In this document: positions 1 to 7,954 of the stretch, piece after piece
Numbering within the stretch: the first letter of the stretch is position 1
Layout: every line of letters begins with the position of its first letter
Assembly (NCBI GenBank): GCA_023807065.1
Contig: JAJJLU010001048.1
Location: 1-11,209 of the forward strand
Source: Isotricha intestinalis
Taxonomy: Eukaryota; Ciliophora; Litostomatea; Vestibuliferida; Isotrichidae
Length of the DNA: 11,209 nt
Direction: 5' to 3'
Translations under genes and position numbers: made by a program
Notes under the pieces: model-generated
Seen by the model: the letters and a program-made list of their open reading frames with translations, nothing else
What the model was told of the DNA's origin: nothing
The model's database searches: none

Positions 1-252
1 AATGAAAAAAAAATATTATTAAACAACGAAATTGAAAAAATAAAAATTGAATTAAATAGTCAAAAAGTTAAAATTGAACAACAAAAAAGTGATTTGAACT
101 TTAAAATTCAAAATTTAGAAATGTTAAGATTAAAAATGAATAATGTTAATAATAATAATTTAAATAATAATTTTAATAATACTAAAATTACTCAATCTTA
201 CATTCCTCAAACTAGTAATAATTTTACTTTTGATACTTTTCATTCGAAATAA
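1..252 (+). CDS. C-terminal part of a coiled-coil, Asn-rich protein (5' end outside window)
   Basis: Frame 1 is open from the first base to a TAA at 250-252, giving the last 83 residues of a protein that begins upstream of the window. Roughly the first 45 residues alternate Glu, Lys, Leu and Ile with a heptad-like pattern (for example KIKIELNSQKVKIEQQKSDL), as expected for the end of a coiled coil. The remainder is an Asn-rich low-complexity tail containing NNVNNNNLNNNFNN, followed by a Ser/Thr/Phe-rich end (TFDTFHSK). Clean codon-level openness in such AT-rich DNA, where random frames meet a stop about every ten codons, supports a real gene. There is no catalytic or named domain in the visible part. 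It could be a cytoskeletal or basal-body coiled-coil protein, but that is only a guess from composition. It lies upstream of and co-oriented with the next gene, with 278 bp between them. Confidence 0.8.
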   Translation, partial: NEKKILLNNEIEKIKIELNSQKVKIEQQKSDLNFKIQNLEMLRLKMNNVNNNNLNNNFNNTKITQSYIPQTSNNFTFDTFHSK

Positions 253-530
253 TCAAACAAATTTTTATTGAAGTCAGAAAGAATTATAATTTTTTAATGA
301 TAATTCAAATTTTTTTTTGTGCTCTATTTTTGAAAATGAAGAAATGCTCAGCTATAAACAATTAATTTAAATTCAATACTTTTTTAAATTTTAAATATTT
401 TTTTTTTTTTTTGAAAATTAATAATAAACAATAAATAAAAAAATATATTAAACTATTAATACTGAATTGAACATTTTTAAATAAGAATTAAATTAAAAAT
501 TAAAAAACAAAATATAAAAAAGAATAAAAA
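253..530 (+). other. AT-rich intergenic spacer
   Basis: This spacer joins two co-directional genes and must hold the 3' end of the first transcript and the start of the second. I see a T15 run at 398-412 and general A/T tracts, with A-rich sequence directly before the ATG at 531. I see no open frame, tRNA-like fold or repeat that can be supported. Confidence 0.6.
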
Positions 531-3296
531 ATGGAAGAAAAAAGGTCTTCAATAGTTTCAAAAAAAAACAGTTTAAAATTCACTGCAAAAAATTCAGCAA
601 TGATAGATAAACGTTTGGAACAAAAAAATAAATTAATTCAAAAATTAGAATTAATATTATCAAAACCATGTTCTCAATTTGGTTATACTCAAGATATACT
701 TGCAGGTTTGGAAGAATTATCAATAACTCAAAATGATTTTTTTCAAATTTGTATGAGTTGTCTATCAAAAACAGCACGAAGAAAAGAAGAATCAAATTTG
801 ATTTTTGGTTATTTATATTTAATGAATGATTTTGTAAATATGTTAAATAAAAATAACGGGAGTCACATTTTTGAAGATTTAAGATTAATTGCACAAAATT
901 TAGGATATGAAAAATTACCAGAATCTCATATCTTAATGAGATTAGGTGAAAAAGGAAAAAAAGCATATATAACTTTAAATGGTAATATTGATATTTTAAT
1001 AAAATCAAGTAAAGAAATGAAAGTTTTAGAAAAAGATTATTTATATTATATTGCTAATTTAATTAGATATAGAGAATATGGTTTAGTTAATATAGTAATG
1101 AATGATAATTTTTCTATTTTTCCTTTGGAAATTATAGATGATATTTCACAGAAAGAAAATGAAAAAGTAAAAAATAAAGATAATGATGCAATGAGTTCAG
1201 ATAGAAAATCTGTTATAGAAATTGAAATTGGAAATTATAATGAAAAAGAAAATAATGTAGATAAAGAAAATTTAACAAATTTTAGATTATCGAATCAAAA
1301 CCAAACATTGAAAGATCCAAAAATTACAAGAACATATAAAGCATCTTATTTGCTATCAATATTTAATATAAAATTAATAGATAGAAAACTAGATAAAGCC
1401 TTAAATCATGTTTCTACGGAAGATTATATAAAAAGATTAAATGTATGTCGTGATTATACTAATGTAGAAATTCCATTAAATAAATTAGGTTTAGAAACTT
1501 TTTATAATTTAAAAATATATTCTTATATTAAAATTATATCAAGAACTACTGGTTCTCTTTTTGGAGAAATTGCTTTAAGTGATCCTCAAGCTTTAAGAAC
1601 AGCAACTATAATCACTTCAACAGAAAGTCATTTTGGGACTTTAAATAAAAAATCATATAATGAATCTTTAAAAAGTGGAGCTGAAAAACAGCAAAGGCAA
1701 ACTTTAGTTTTTTTAACTAATTTCCCAGTTTTTAATAATTTACCTAGTATTGTTTTTTTTAAAAGATATTTTACTTATTTTTCCGAAAAAAACCCTATAA
1801 AAGGTACCTATATATATAATCAAGGAGATAAACCTAATTGTTTTGCATTATTAAGAGAAGGAAATTATGAAGTAACAGCAAAAATAAATATTCAAGAATT
1901 AACCACTTTAATAATTAATTTATTACACAAGGGAAATAATGATAAATATCAAACAACATTAACTAATTTATTGAATAATGAAAGAGAACTTCATTATATT
2001 ATGAAAGATAATATTAAATTTAGAAATTTCTATAATAAAAGAGAAACTTTAAGAATAAGTGAAATTGAATCTCCTGAATTTATTGGATTTAATGATTATA
2101 TTGATCGAAAAGGAAATATTGCTTTTAATGTTGAATGTAAAAGTCCTAAAGGTCAATATTATTCTTTAAATTATGATTTTTATAAAGAAATGAAAAGTAA
2201 AGAATATTCAATAAGAGCAAATGAAGTAAAAATGAGGAATTTAAAAATAGATTTTATGATTAAAAGACTTATTACTATTCGAAATAGCTTAATTAAATCT
2301 TTTTTTGATTATAAAATGGAAAGAAATCCAGTTGAAAAAAAATTAAAAGAAGAATATATTATTGAAACTTTTAAACGAATGAATTCTAAAAGATCTTTTG
2401 ACAATAAAAGTATTGTTTTTGGAAAAGGATTAATTTCTTTATTACATAATAGAAATTCATTAAGTTTTAACCAAAAAATGAAAACTGAGAGGAATAAACA
2501 AAATTCACCTGAAAAACCAGTGTTATTGCTTAAAAGTTTAACAAATAGAAAACAATATACAACTTCAAATAAAGTTAAAAAAATAAAAAAAATAATTATT
2601 CAAGAAAAAAATTTAAGATTAAATACAGACAGTGAAAAATTATTAAAAGTAAGAGAACAAATTTTACTTCCTCCTAGTTGTTTTTCATTTAAAAAAAAAA
2701 TAAAGCAATTATTACAAAATAAATATTCAATATATAGGGAGTCAAATTACTTTTCTGATAATGACAATACTTCAGAAATTTATAATAGTAATAATGATAT
2801 CAAATCTCTTTATAATGAAACAACAAATAATAAAACATATATTAATAATACAGAATTCACAAATCCAAATTTAAACACCGAATTAATTTCTCAAGAGAAT
2901 AAACCACCAAAAATAATGATGAATGATATGGTTTGGGAAAATGTAAAACCTAAAGTAAAATTTCCTATTTTCCATCAATTATCTTTTACAAAAAGTAAAA
3001 CATATTATATTCCTCATTCAAGAAATTCTACTAATTATGTTAGTTCATTTTCTCAAACATCAAATAATATTGCATCTCATAATCACTTATATAATAATTC
3101 GAATAACTTTCATCAAGGTAAATTCCTTAGAAAGGAAATGAATATTATTAGAGAAAATAATGATTCGAATAATGTTGTCGATATATATGGCTATTGTACT
3201 TTAAAAAAACAAAAATATTCTTTTGATAGAATTAAAAAGTTAGTGAAAAGTAATAACAGATTACAAAATATGTTTGGAGGACCTATAAAAAAATAA
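531..3296 (+). CDS. Cyclic nucleotide-binding domain protein with two CNB folds
   Basis: A 921-residue protein. CNB fold A appears split. Its early strands lie near residues 115-160 (RLGEKGKKAYITLNGNIDIL, with the usual Gly-Y-x-x-x-x-G pattern). Its phosphate-binding cassette is at 344-360, FGEIALSDPQALRTATI, with the Glu that contacts ribose (E346) and the Arg that contacts the cyclic phosphate (R356) both present. About 180 residues of mostly charged, Asn-rich sequence separate the two parts. A second CNB fold starts near residue 397 (FPVFNNLPS, then NQGDKPNCFALLREGNYEV at 430-448), but its cassette region near 516-535 (EFIGFNDYIDRKGNIAFN) lacks the GE and the Arg, so it probably does not bind ligand. 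From about 560 onwards the chain is basic, low-complexity and probably disordered. No kinase, channel or cyclase domain is seen, so it may be a cAMP/cGMP sensor or scaffold. The start is ATG at 531 in an AAAAAATGG context. Long CNB proteins of this general kind are frequent in ciliates. Ligand binding is inferred. Confidence 0.85.
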   Translation: MEEKRSSIVSKKNSLKFTAKNSAMIDKRLEQKNKLIQKLELILSKPCSQFGYTQDILAGLEELSITQNDFFQICMSCLSKTARRKEESNLIFGYLYLMNDFVNMLNKNNGSHIFEDLRLIAQNLGYEKLPESHILMRLGEKGKKAYITLNGNIDILIKSSKEMKVLEKDYLYYIANLIRYREYGLVNIVMNDNFSIFPLEIIDDISQKENEKVKNKDNDAMSSDRKSVIEIEIGNYNEKENNVDKENLTNFRLSNQNQTLKDPKITRTYKASYLLSIFNIKLIDRKLDKALNHVSTEDYIKRLNVCRDYTNVEIPLNKLGLETFYNLKIYSYIKIISRTTGSLFGEIALSDPQALRTATIITSTESHFGTLNKKSYNESLKSGAEKQQRQTLVFLTNFPVFNNLPSIVFFKRYFTYFSEKNPIKGTYIYNQGDKPNCFALLREGNYEVTAKINIQELTTLIINLLHKGNNDKYQTTLTNLLNNERELHYIMKDNIKFRNFYNKRETLRISEIESPEFIGFNDYIDRKGNIAFNVECKSPKGQYYSLNYDFYKEMKSKEYSIRANEVKMRNLKIDFMIKRLITIRNSLIKSFFDYKMERNPVEKKLKEEYIIETFKRMNSKRSFDNKSIVFGKGLISLLHNRNSLSFNQKMKTERNKQNSPEKPVLLLKSLTNRKQYTTSNKVKKIKKIIIQEKNLRLNTDSEKLLKVREQILLPPSCFSFKKKIKQLLQNKYSIYRESNYFSDNDNTSEIYNSNNDIKSLYNETTNNKTYINNTEFTNPNLNTELISQENKPPKIMMNDMVWENVKPKVKFPIFHQLSFTKSKTYYIPHSRNSTNYVSSFSQTSNNIASHNHLYNNSNNFHQGKFLRKEMNIIRENNDSNNVVDIYGYCTLKKQKYSFDRIKKLVKSNNRLQNMFGGPIKK

Positions 3297-3381
3297 ATCT
3301 TAAATTTTTATCTGAAATTATTATAATTTATTTATAAATATATTTAAATGATATATTAATAAGGTTAATAAATTTTTAAAT

Positions 3382-3780
3382 TTATTTTTTTGAATATATT
3401 TGTTTTTCTTTTTCTAAAAATGTATCAAATAATTCCCTAAAAATGGCTCTATTAATTTGGATATAATCAAATAAACTAATTCAATTAATGATTCATTTTT
3501 TATAAATTATTTTACAATTTTTATCAAGAAATTGTTCTTAATAATTCTTAATTGGACAAATATCTAAATATTTGATTAAATTATTACTAATTCTAAATAT
3601 TTTCTATCTTCTAATCAAGCATCAGTATATTGATCTAATTGAAGCTCTTATTTTCTCATTAATCATTTTAATCCAATTCATATATAGTTTTTTAATATAA
3701 TCAATATTTCATTATATTCCAATTATCGAATAGGAATGTTTTTTATTAGGTTTTACGATTGAAAAAATCAGAAATTTATA
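3382..3780 (-). pseudogene. Degraded coding-like stretch, possible gene remnant
   Basis: No intact gene is present between 3297 and 4156, but the minus strand here gives protein-like text. The frame ending at TAA 3382-3384 reads IQINRAIFRELFDTFLEKEK just before the stop and, further upstream, NNLIKYLDICPIKNY and MINEKIRASIRSIY. It is interrupted by stops at 3712-3714 (TAA), 3709-3711 (TGA), 3622-3624 (TGA), 3604-3606 (TAG), 3538-3540 (TAA), 3493-3495 (TGA) and 3481-3483 (TGA). A second minus frame also reads well over part of the same DNA (ELQLDQYTDA, stop, LEDRKYLELV), which suggests a frame change. The simplest reading is an old pseudogene with nonsense and frameshift changes. AT-rich DNA readily yields Ile/Lys/Asn-rich strings by chance, so confidence is low. 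No family is recognised. Confidence 0.3.
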
Positions 3781-3784
3781 TGTT

Positions 3785-4156
3785 CATATTGAAATATTTA
3801 ATTTTTATAACAATTTTATTTTTAGATTATTTTTAAGTTTTTATTAAACAATTTTTTGTTTAATTCATTGTTTTTATAAATTTTTTCTAAAAAAGAAAAG
3901 GGAAACAAATATTAAAATTATTTAAATTTTATTTAATAAAATTTTAAATGAAATAATATTTTTCCGTTTATCGACTATAATTTTATATCTTGATAATTTG
4001 AAAAAAAAAGTTAAAAACATCAAAAAAAATTTTTCTTCAAAAATTTTAATTTTAACAATTTTAACCCAAATTTAAAATTATACTCATATTTTGATATTAT
4101 TATTTCAATTGGAAAAATCCTATTATTGTTATTTAAAATTTTACTTAAACAATAAA
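3785..4156 (+). other. AT-rich spacer upstream of the CaaX-protein gene
   Basis: This stretch carries A- and T-tracts and an imperfect AT inverted repeat around 3919-3950, and ends in the A-rich leader before the ATG at 4157. The frame of the following gene stays open back to a TTG at 4091, but the residues so added do not look conserved and ATG 4157 is the better start. I see nothing else that can be supported. Confidence 0.5.
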
Positions 4157-4624
4157 ATGTCAAAGTTAAATAATAATAAAAAAAAAGGAAAAAAGGAAAA
4201 AAAAGTAATTAATAATAAATTTGACTTTTTAAATGATTCATTTTCGATACCTAAAGAAAAAATAATTTATAATGAAGATAATAATATATTAAATAAAAAA
4301 GGAGCAAATAGTGTAACTCAATCGTGTATTCAGTCTTTTTTAACTCCTACTCCAACATTTTCAACTTCAACTTCTAAAAATTTTTTATCAAAATCTTTAT
4401 CTCCAATTCCAGACACAAAAAATAAAAAAAGAAGAAGAAGTTTGTTTGATAAAACAAATAATCTTATTCAAAATAAAGAAAAAAAAAACATAAATAGAAG
4501 AGTTCAGTTTAAAAAATCATTTGTAGAAATAATTAATGTACAAAGTTATAAAAAATATAATTTAGAATCTACTATACCAGAAAAAAGAAAAGAAAAAAGT
4601 TATTGTAAATGTGTAATTGCTTAA
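4157..4624 (+). CDS. Small basic protein with C-terminal CaaX box (CVIA) and RVxF-like motif
   Basis: A 155-residue protein read from ATG 4157, which sits in an AATAAAATG context like the other starts here. The N-terminus is Lys/Asn-rich (NNNKKKGKKEKK). The middle is Ser/Thr/Pro-rich (FLTPTPTFSTSTSK), followed by KRRRSLF at 91-97, which fits a basophilic-kinase site or a nuclear-type basic patch. Residues 114-134 contain RRVQF, a match to the RVxF docking motif of protein phosphatase 1, then SFVEIINVQSYKKYN. The chain ends ...RKEKSYCKCVIA: C152-V-I-A is a CaaX box. By general rules a terminal Ala favours farnesylation, and C150 with the nearby basic residues could add palmitoylation or electrostatic membrane binding. 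No enzyme domain is present. It is probably a lipid-anchored adaptor or regulator, perhaps of PP1; this role is inferred. It converges on the next gene, with 80 bp between their stop codons. Confidence 0.75.
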   Translation: MSKLNNNKKKGKKEKKVINNKFDFLNDSFSIPKEKIIYNEDNNILNKKGANSVTQSCIQSFLTPTPTFSTSTSKNFLSKSLSPIPDTKNKKRRRSLFDKTNNLIQNKEKKNINRRVQFKKSFVEIINVQSYKKYNLESTIPEKRKEKSYCKCVIA

Positions 4625-4704
4625 TTTTAAAAAAGAAAAGATTTAAATTATTTATAATTATTTATTTTATATATTTTATTCTATAAATAATATACAATAA
4701 AATT

Positions 4705-6051
4705 TTATTGAGAAATTGTTTTACTATCTTCAATTGCTTTGATTAAATCTTTATCAAGATGAAGAATTTTTTTATCAAGTTTTCTTATCTCATTTAAAAC
4801 TTTATTATTATTATATTTAATTGAATTTCTTGATAATAAAATCTTTTTAATTCTATCATAATTATGATGAGATATTTTATTTTTAGTTTTTGAAATAACT
4901 TTTAAAAAATCTTTAATATTGCCATTAGAATTTATATTAAAACTATCTCTTGTTCCTTGCTCATTTATACTAGTACTTAAAGTTTTATTTCTTGAATGAA
5001 AATAATTTTTTCCTAAATCAGGTAAATCTGATTCTACTTTAGTTTTATTTTTAATATTTTTTGTTCTAACTGAATCTCTTACAAAATTTATATATGTACT
5101 TACATTTTTTTGAGATTTAATAACTACTGTTTTTTTATTTTTAGTATTATTATTTTGATTTCTTAGAGAATAAGAAAAATTATTATTATTTTGTTTCAAT
5201 TTTTCATTATTATTATTAATTCTAAAAGTAAATTTCTTATATTTTAAATTTTTTCCTGTTGTACTTATAGGATAAATAAAACCTTCTTTATTGAAATGTA
5301 GTTTTTTTTTAATTCTTTCTTCTTCTTCATTTTGAATTAAAGTTTTAATATTATTATTATATTTTGTTAATTCTTGTTCTTCTTTTAAAAAATTCCTTTT
5401 CAAATTTCCTTGAGTTAAATTCATTTTATTTCTTGATTTAAGTGATATAGGAGAACGAGGTAAAGAATCTGATGATAATTCTCTTCTTTTTGTTACATCA
5501 GACATTTCGCTTATTTGATCATTTTCTAAACTTCTTAATTTTTTTTTTTGAATTGCTATTTTTTCTTCTTCTTTTTTTACACAATATTTAATTTTTTTTA
5601 AATAATGTATTTCTTTTTTTTCCTTTTTCGAATATTTATGAATTTGAAAATATTCTGAAAATTTATTGTTTTTTTCAATTAAAATAGAAGGCTTAAATAT
5701 ATTTTTTTCAGTATTATCAATATCAGGAACTTTATAACCTTTATCTGTATATTCATTAATTAAATCTAAAAAAGGACTCATTAGTTTTTTATCTTTAATT
5801 TGTTCTTTATTTTTCTCTTTTCTTTTTTTAATTTCCCAATAACCATTTAAAAATTCAGTTGATGCTCCATTAAGTTGATTATATTTGTCATTTGATTCTG
5901 TTAAAAATTCATTATAATTTGAAAATAAATTTTTACAGTCTTCTTCAATTCCGTTTATATCTCTATCACTAAATATATTTGTATATTTTCTATTTGAATT
6001 TATATATTTAAGTGCTTTTGCTTTATATTTCTCATGAATTATTTTTTTCAT
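4705..6051 (-). CDS. Basic, partly coiled-coil protein of unknown function
   Basis: A 448-residue protein starting at the ATG complementary to 6049-6051 (AAAAAATG context) and ending in TAA at 4705-4707. I do not recognise a family. Residues 1-135 are the most ordered-looking part, with few homopolymers and a distinctive segment at about 91-125 (SPFLDLINEYTDKGYKVPDI, then IFKPSILIE). Residues 138-178 are Lys/Glu-rich and likely helical coiled coil. Residues 185-215 are Ser/Arg-rich with LPRSPISLKSR, a plausible phosphorylated linker. Residues 275-310 are an Asn/Lys low-complexity stretch. The last 60 residues (HHNYDRIKKILL ... LDKKILHLDKDLIKAIEDSK) again look helical. There is no signal peptide or membrane segment. 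Composition suggests a cytoskeleton-associated or scaffold protein, but that is a weak inference. It is transcribed towards the CaaX-protein gene. Confidence 0.8.
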   Translation of the reverse strand: MKKIIHEKYKAKALKYINSNRKYTNIFSDRDINGIEEDCKNLFSNYNEFLTESNDKYNQLNGASTEFLNGYWEIKKRKEKNKEQIKDKKLMSPFLDLINEYTDKGYKVPDIDNTEKNIFKPSILIEKNNKFSEYFQIHKYSKKEKKEIHYLKKIKYCVKKEEEKIAIQKKKLRSLENDQISEMSDVTKRRELSSDSLPRSPISLKSRNKMNLTQGNLKRNFLKEEQELTKYNNNIKTLIQNEEEERIKKKLHFNKEGFIYPISTTGKNLKYKKFTFRINNNNEKLKQNNNNFSYSLRNQNNNTKNKKTVVIKSQKNVSTYINFVRDSVRTKNIKNKTKVESDLPDLGKNYFHSRNKTLSTSINEQGTRDSFNINSNGNIKDFLKVISKTKNKISHHNYDRIKKILLSRNSIKYNNNKVLNEIRKLDKKILHLDKDLIKAIEDSKTISQ

Positions 6052-6275
6052 TTTTTATATTCTTTGAAAAAAATATTTAATAATAACAAAAATTATAATT
6101 GTTTAATGATATATTTAATTATATTATTTTTATTATTATAAGGAAATATTTGAAGAAAAAGAAGTAATATAATTTATTCCTTGAAGTTCCATTGTTTGAT
6201 TATCGCATCACATTTTGTTTGATAGTGAATAATTGAATGAATTTCTATTTTTTTTTATTTTTGTTTTATGTTTAT

Positions 6276-6599
6276 CTAATTTATTTTTAAATCTTTGAAT
6301 TTGTCCTTAGCATTCATTTGTCCGTTAATTAAACTTTTTTCTTCATTTTCAATAAGATTGGATTTGGCGACTTTTCTTAAATAATAAAGAGTAATTTTTT
6401 GTCTTAAATTTTTAATTAAACCAAGTTTTGAAAAGTTTATTTTAGTATAAGAAAATAAATCATCAAGTTTTTCAATATTATCCTCTCTTGATAAATATTC
6501 TAAAATTATTTTCATCATTTTAGGAATATTATTATTTAAAGAAATAATATTTAAAGTAGGTTCTGTATTGTCACTTATATTTAGAAATTGTAACTTTAA
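6276..6599 (-). pseudogene. Coding-like remnant or exon without a proper start
   Basis: The minus strand is free of stops for 107 codons, from just below a TAA at 6600-6602 to a TAG at 6276-6278, which is very unlikely by chance here. It reads FLNISDNTEPTLNIISLNNN, then IPKMMKIILEYLSRE, LFSYTKINFSKLGL and YYLRKVAKSNLIENEEKSL. The sense continues upstream of the first internal ATG (6516-6518), so that ATG is not the natural start. The same frame remains protein-like beyond both bounding stops: upstream FQKKNQLFPHEFNIFHRNKS near 6715-6765, interrupted by five TAA codons, and downstream HYQTKCDAIIKQWNFKE near 6180-6225. It is most simply a decayed gene of about 600-700 bp. The paired-helix look of PTLNIISLNNN...MMKIILEYL resembles an ankyrin-type unit, as found in some ciliate ion-channel proteins, but this is tentative. 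Alternatives are an exon of an expressed gene or a gene using reassigned stops. Confidence 0.5.
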
Positions 6600-6933
6600 T
6601 TATTTTGATTATTTGAATTTTTAATTCATGAGTAAATATTAATTTTTTTTCCATTGACATATAATGACAATTTTGAAAAGAATAAATTATTTGATATACA
6701 TATGACTTTTGTTTCTATGAAATATATTAAATTCATGAGGAAAAAGTTGGTTCTTTTTTTGGAAGAGACATCCACTTATTTATAGATTTGTATTTGATAT
6801 ATTTTCTAACTATTCTCCAAATTCTTTTTTAATTTTATTTTACATTATTTTTGTTTTTTTAAACACATTTTTTAATCAAAAATTTAAATAAGAATTTTTA
6901 ATAAATAATTAAAAATATAACTTATAAAAAGAA

Positions 6934-7758
6934 ATGTCAGAAGCAAAACCAAAAATTGAGGTTAAAGTAGAAAATAAAGAAAATGAAAATAAGGAAAATC
7001 CAAATGAAAAAAAGGAAAATCAAGGTGAAAAAAAAGATGTAAAAAAGGAAGAAGAAAGAAAACCAAGTGGAAAAAAAACATTAAATCCAATAAAACAAAA
7101 AGGAAAAGCCCCTCAATCAGAAAGAGATAATTTAAAAAATAAATCAATAAAAGGAACAGTAAATAAGGGAAAAAGAGGATCATTAAAAAGTAAAAGTGAT
7201 CCTGCAGAAAAAGAATTATTTTTAAAATTTGGACATAGAATAATAAATTATAAAGGAGAAGAACAAGATTTAGATATAAATACATTTTTAAAATATAATA
7301 TAATAGGAATATTCTTTACTGGAAGTTGGGCTCCTCCTTCAAGAGATTTTGCAATTCAAGTAGAAGAATTATATAAAGAAGTTAATAAAGAAGAAAAAGT
7401 GTTTGAAATAATTCAAATTTCAAGTGAAAAAAGTTTAAAACATTTTAATGATAATATGAATGAAAATAGACCTTGGTTATATCTTCCTTTTAATGAACCT
7501 TATATGAGGAAATTAGTAGAAGAATATAAAGTTGAATTTTTACCTACTTTTATTATAGTTAATAGAGATATGTATGTTTTAAGTGATAATGGAAGAAAGG
7601 ATATGATTGAAAATGAAGGAATTAAAGCTTATGAAAAATGGTATAAAGCTTATAGAACTAGAAAAGAAGCTTTACAAAAAGAAAAAGAAGAAAAAGAAGA
7701 ACAATTAAATTCACAAGAAGAAGAACATGAAGAGGAAAATGAAATTCCACTTGAATAA
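6934..7758 (+). CDS. Tryparedoxin/nucleoredoxin-like thioredoxin-fold protein lacking catalytic cysteines
   Basis: A 274-residue protein with ATG at 6934 (AAAAGAAATG context). Residues 1-90 are a Lys/Glu-rich, probably disordered extension. Residues about 95-235 form a thioredoxin fold of the nucleoredoxin/tryparedoxin type: IIGIFFTGSWAPPSRDFAIQ (122-141) is the strand, active-site loop and helix; RPWLYLPFNE (179-188) matches the family's PWLaLPF segment; and FLPTFIIVNRDMYVL (202-216) contains the cis-proline P204 followed by the DNGR turn. In active members the loop is WCPPCR; here it is W132-A-P-P-S-R137, so both redox cysteines are absent, the loop otherwise being preserved. Disulfide exchange is therefore not expected, and a structural or binding role is inferred. 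The tail (244-274) is a Glu-rich helix. Inactive thioredoxin-fold domains are known in other proteins, including ciliary ones, but nothing here proves location. Confidence 0.88.
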   Translation: MSEAKPKIEVKVENKENENKENPNEKKENQGEKKDVKKEEERKPSGKKTLNPIKQKGKAPQSERDNLKNKSIKGTVNKGKRGSLKSKSDPAEKELFLKFGHRIINYKGEEQDLDINTFLKYNIIGIFFTGSWAPPSRDFAIQVEELYKEVNKEEKVFEIIQISSEKSLKHFNDNMNENRPWLYLPFNEPYMRKLVEEYKVEFLPTFIIVNRDMYVLSDNGRKDMIENEGIKAYEKWYKAYRTRKEALQKEKEEKEEQLNSQEEEHEEENEIPLE

Positions 7759-7954
7759 AAATTTTTTAATGTTAATTATTTTATAATTTTCTAATCTTAA
7801 AAGTATTTTTTAATTTTTTTATCTTTAATTAAATTTATTTATTTAATTTACTTTTAATCTCTTTTATTTAATTCAATTTATATCCTTCTAAAAGATTTTT
7901 AAAAAAAAGAAAAATTATTTTTACATATAAAAGAATCAAGTTTAAATAAATAAA
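7759..7954 (+). other. AT-rich spacer after the thioredoxin-fold gene
   Basis: This holds the 3' flank of the thioredoxin-fold gene. On the minus strand a TTTTAG near 7888 could be the acceptor matching the donor at 7972 of the gene remnant, but what follows closes quickly in frame (AAGGATATAAATTGA). Nothing else is supported. Confidence 0.4.

Noticed and set aside
580..1008. 142-codon minus-strand open frame inside the CNB gene
   Set aside because: It is the antisense shadow of a well-supported gene; the Leu/Phe/Ile-rich text is what the complement of Lys/Asn/Glu codons gives.
3919..3950. Imperfect AT inverted repeat resembling a hairpin
   Set aside because: Both arms are pure A/T tracts of a kind expected by chance at this composition, with no linked feature.
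4091..4156. Extension of the CaaX protein by 22 residues from a TTG
   Set aside because: TTG starts are not expected in a eukaryotic nuclear gene, and ATG 4157 has the same A-rich context as the other starts.
4697..4702. AATAAA as a polyadenylation signal between the convergent genes
   Set aside because: AATAAA is found throughout this AT-rich window, so a single occurrence is not evidence.
6276..6518. An 80-residue protein starting at the ATG at 6516-6518
   Set aside because: The protein-like reading continues upstream of this ATG for another 27 codons, so the ATG is internal and the region is better described as a remnant or exon.
6962..7285. 107-codon minus-strand frame rich in Phe and Leu
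   Set aside because: It is antisense to the Lys/Glu-rich leader of the thioredoxin-fold gene; its hydrophobicity is a by-product of GAA/AAA codons and not a membrane protein.
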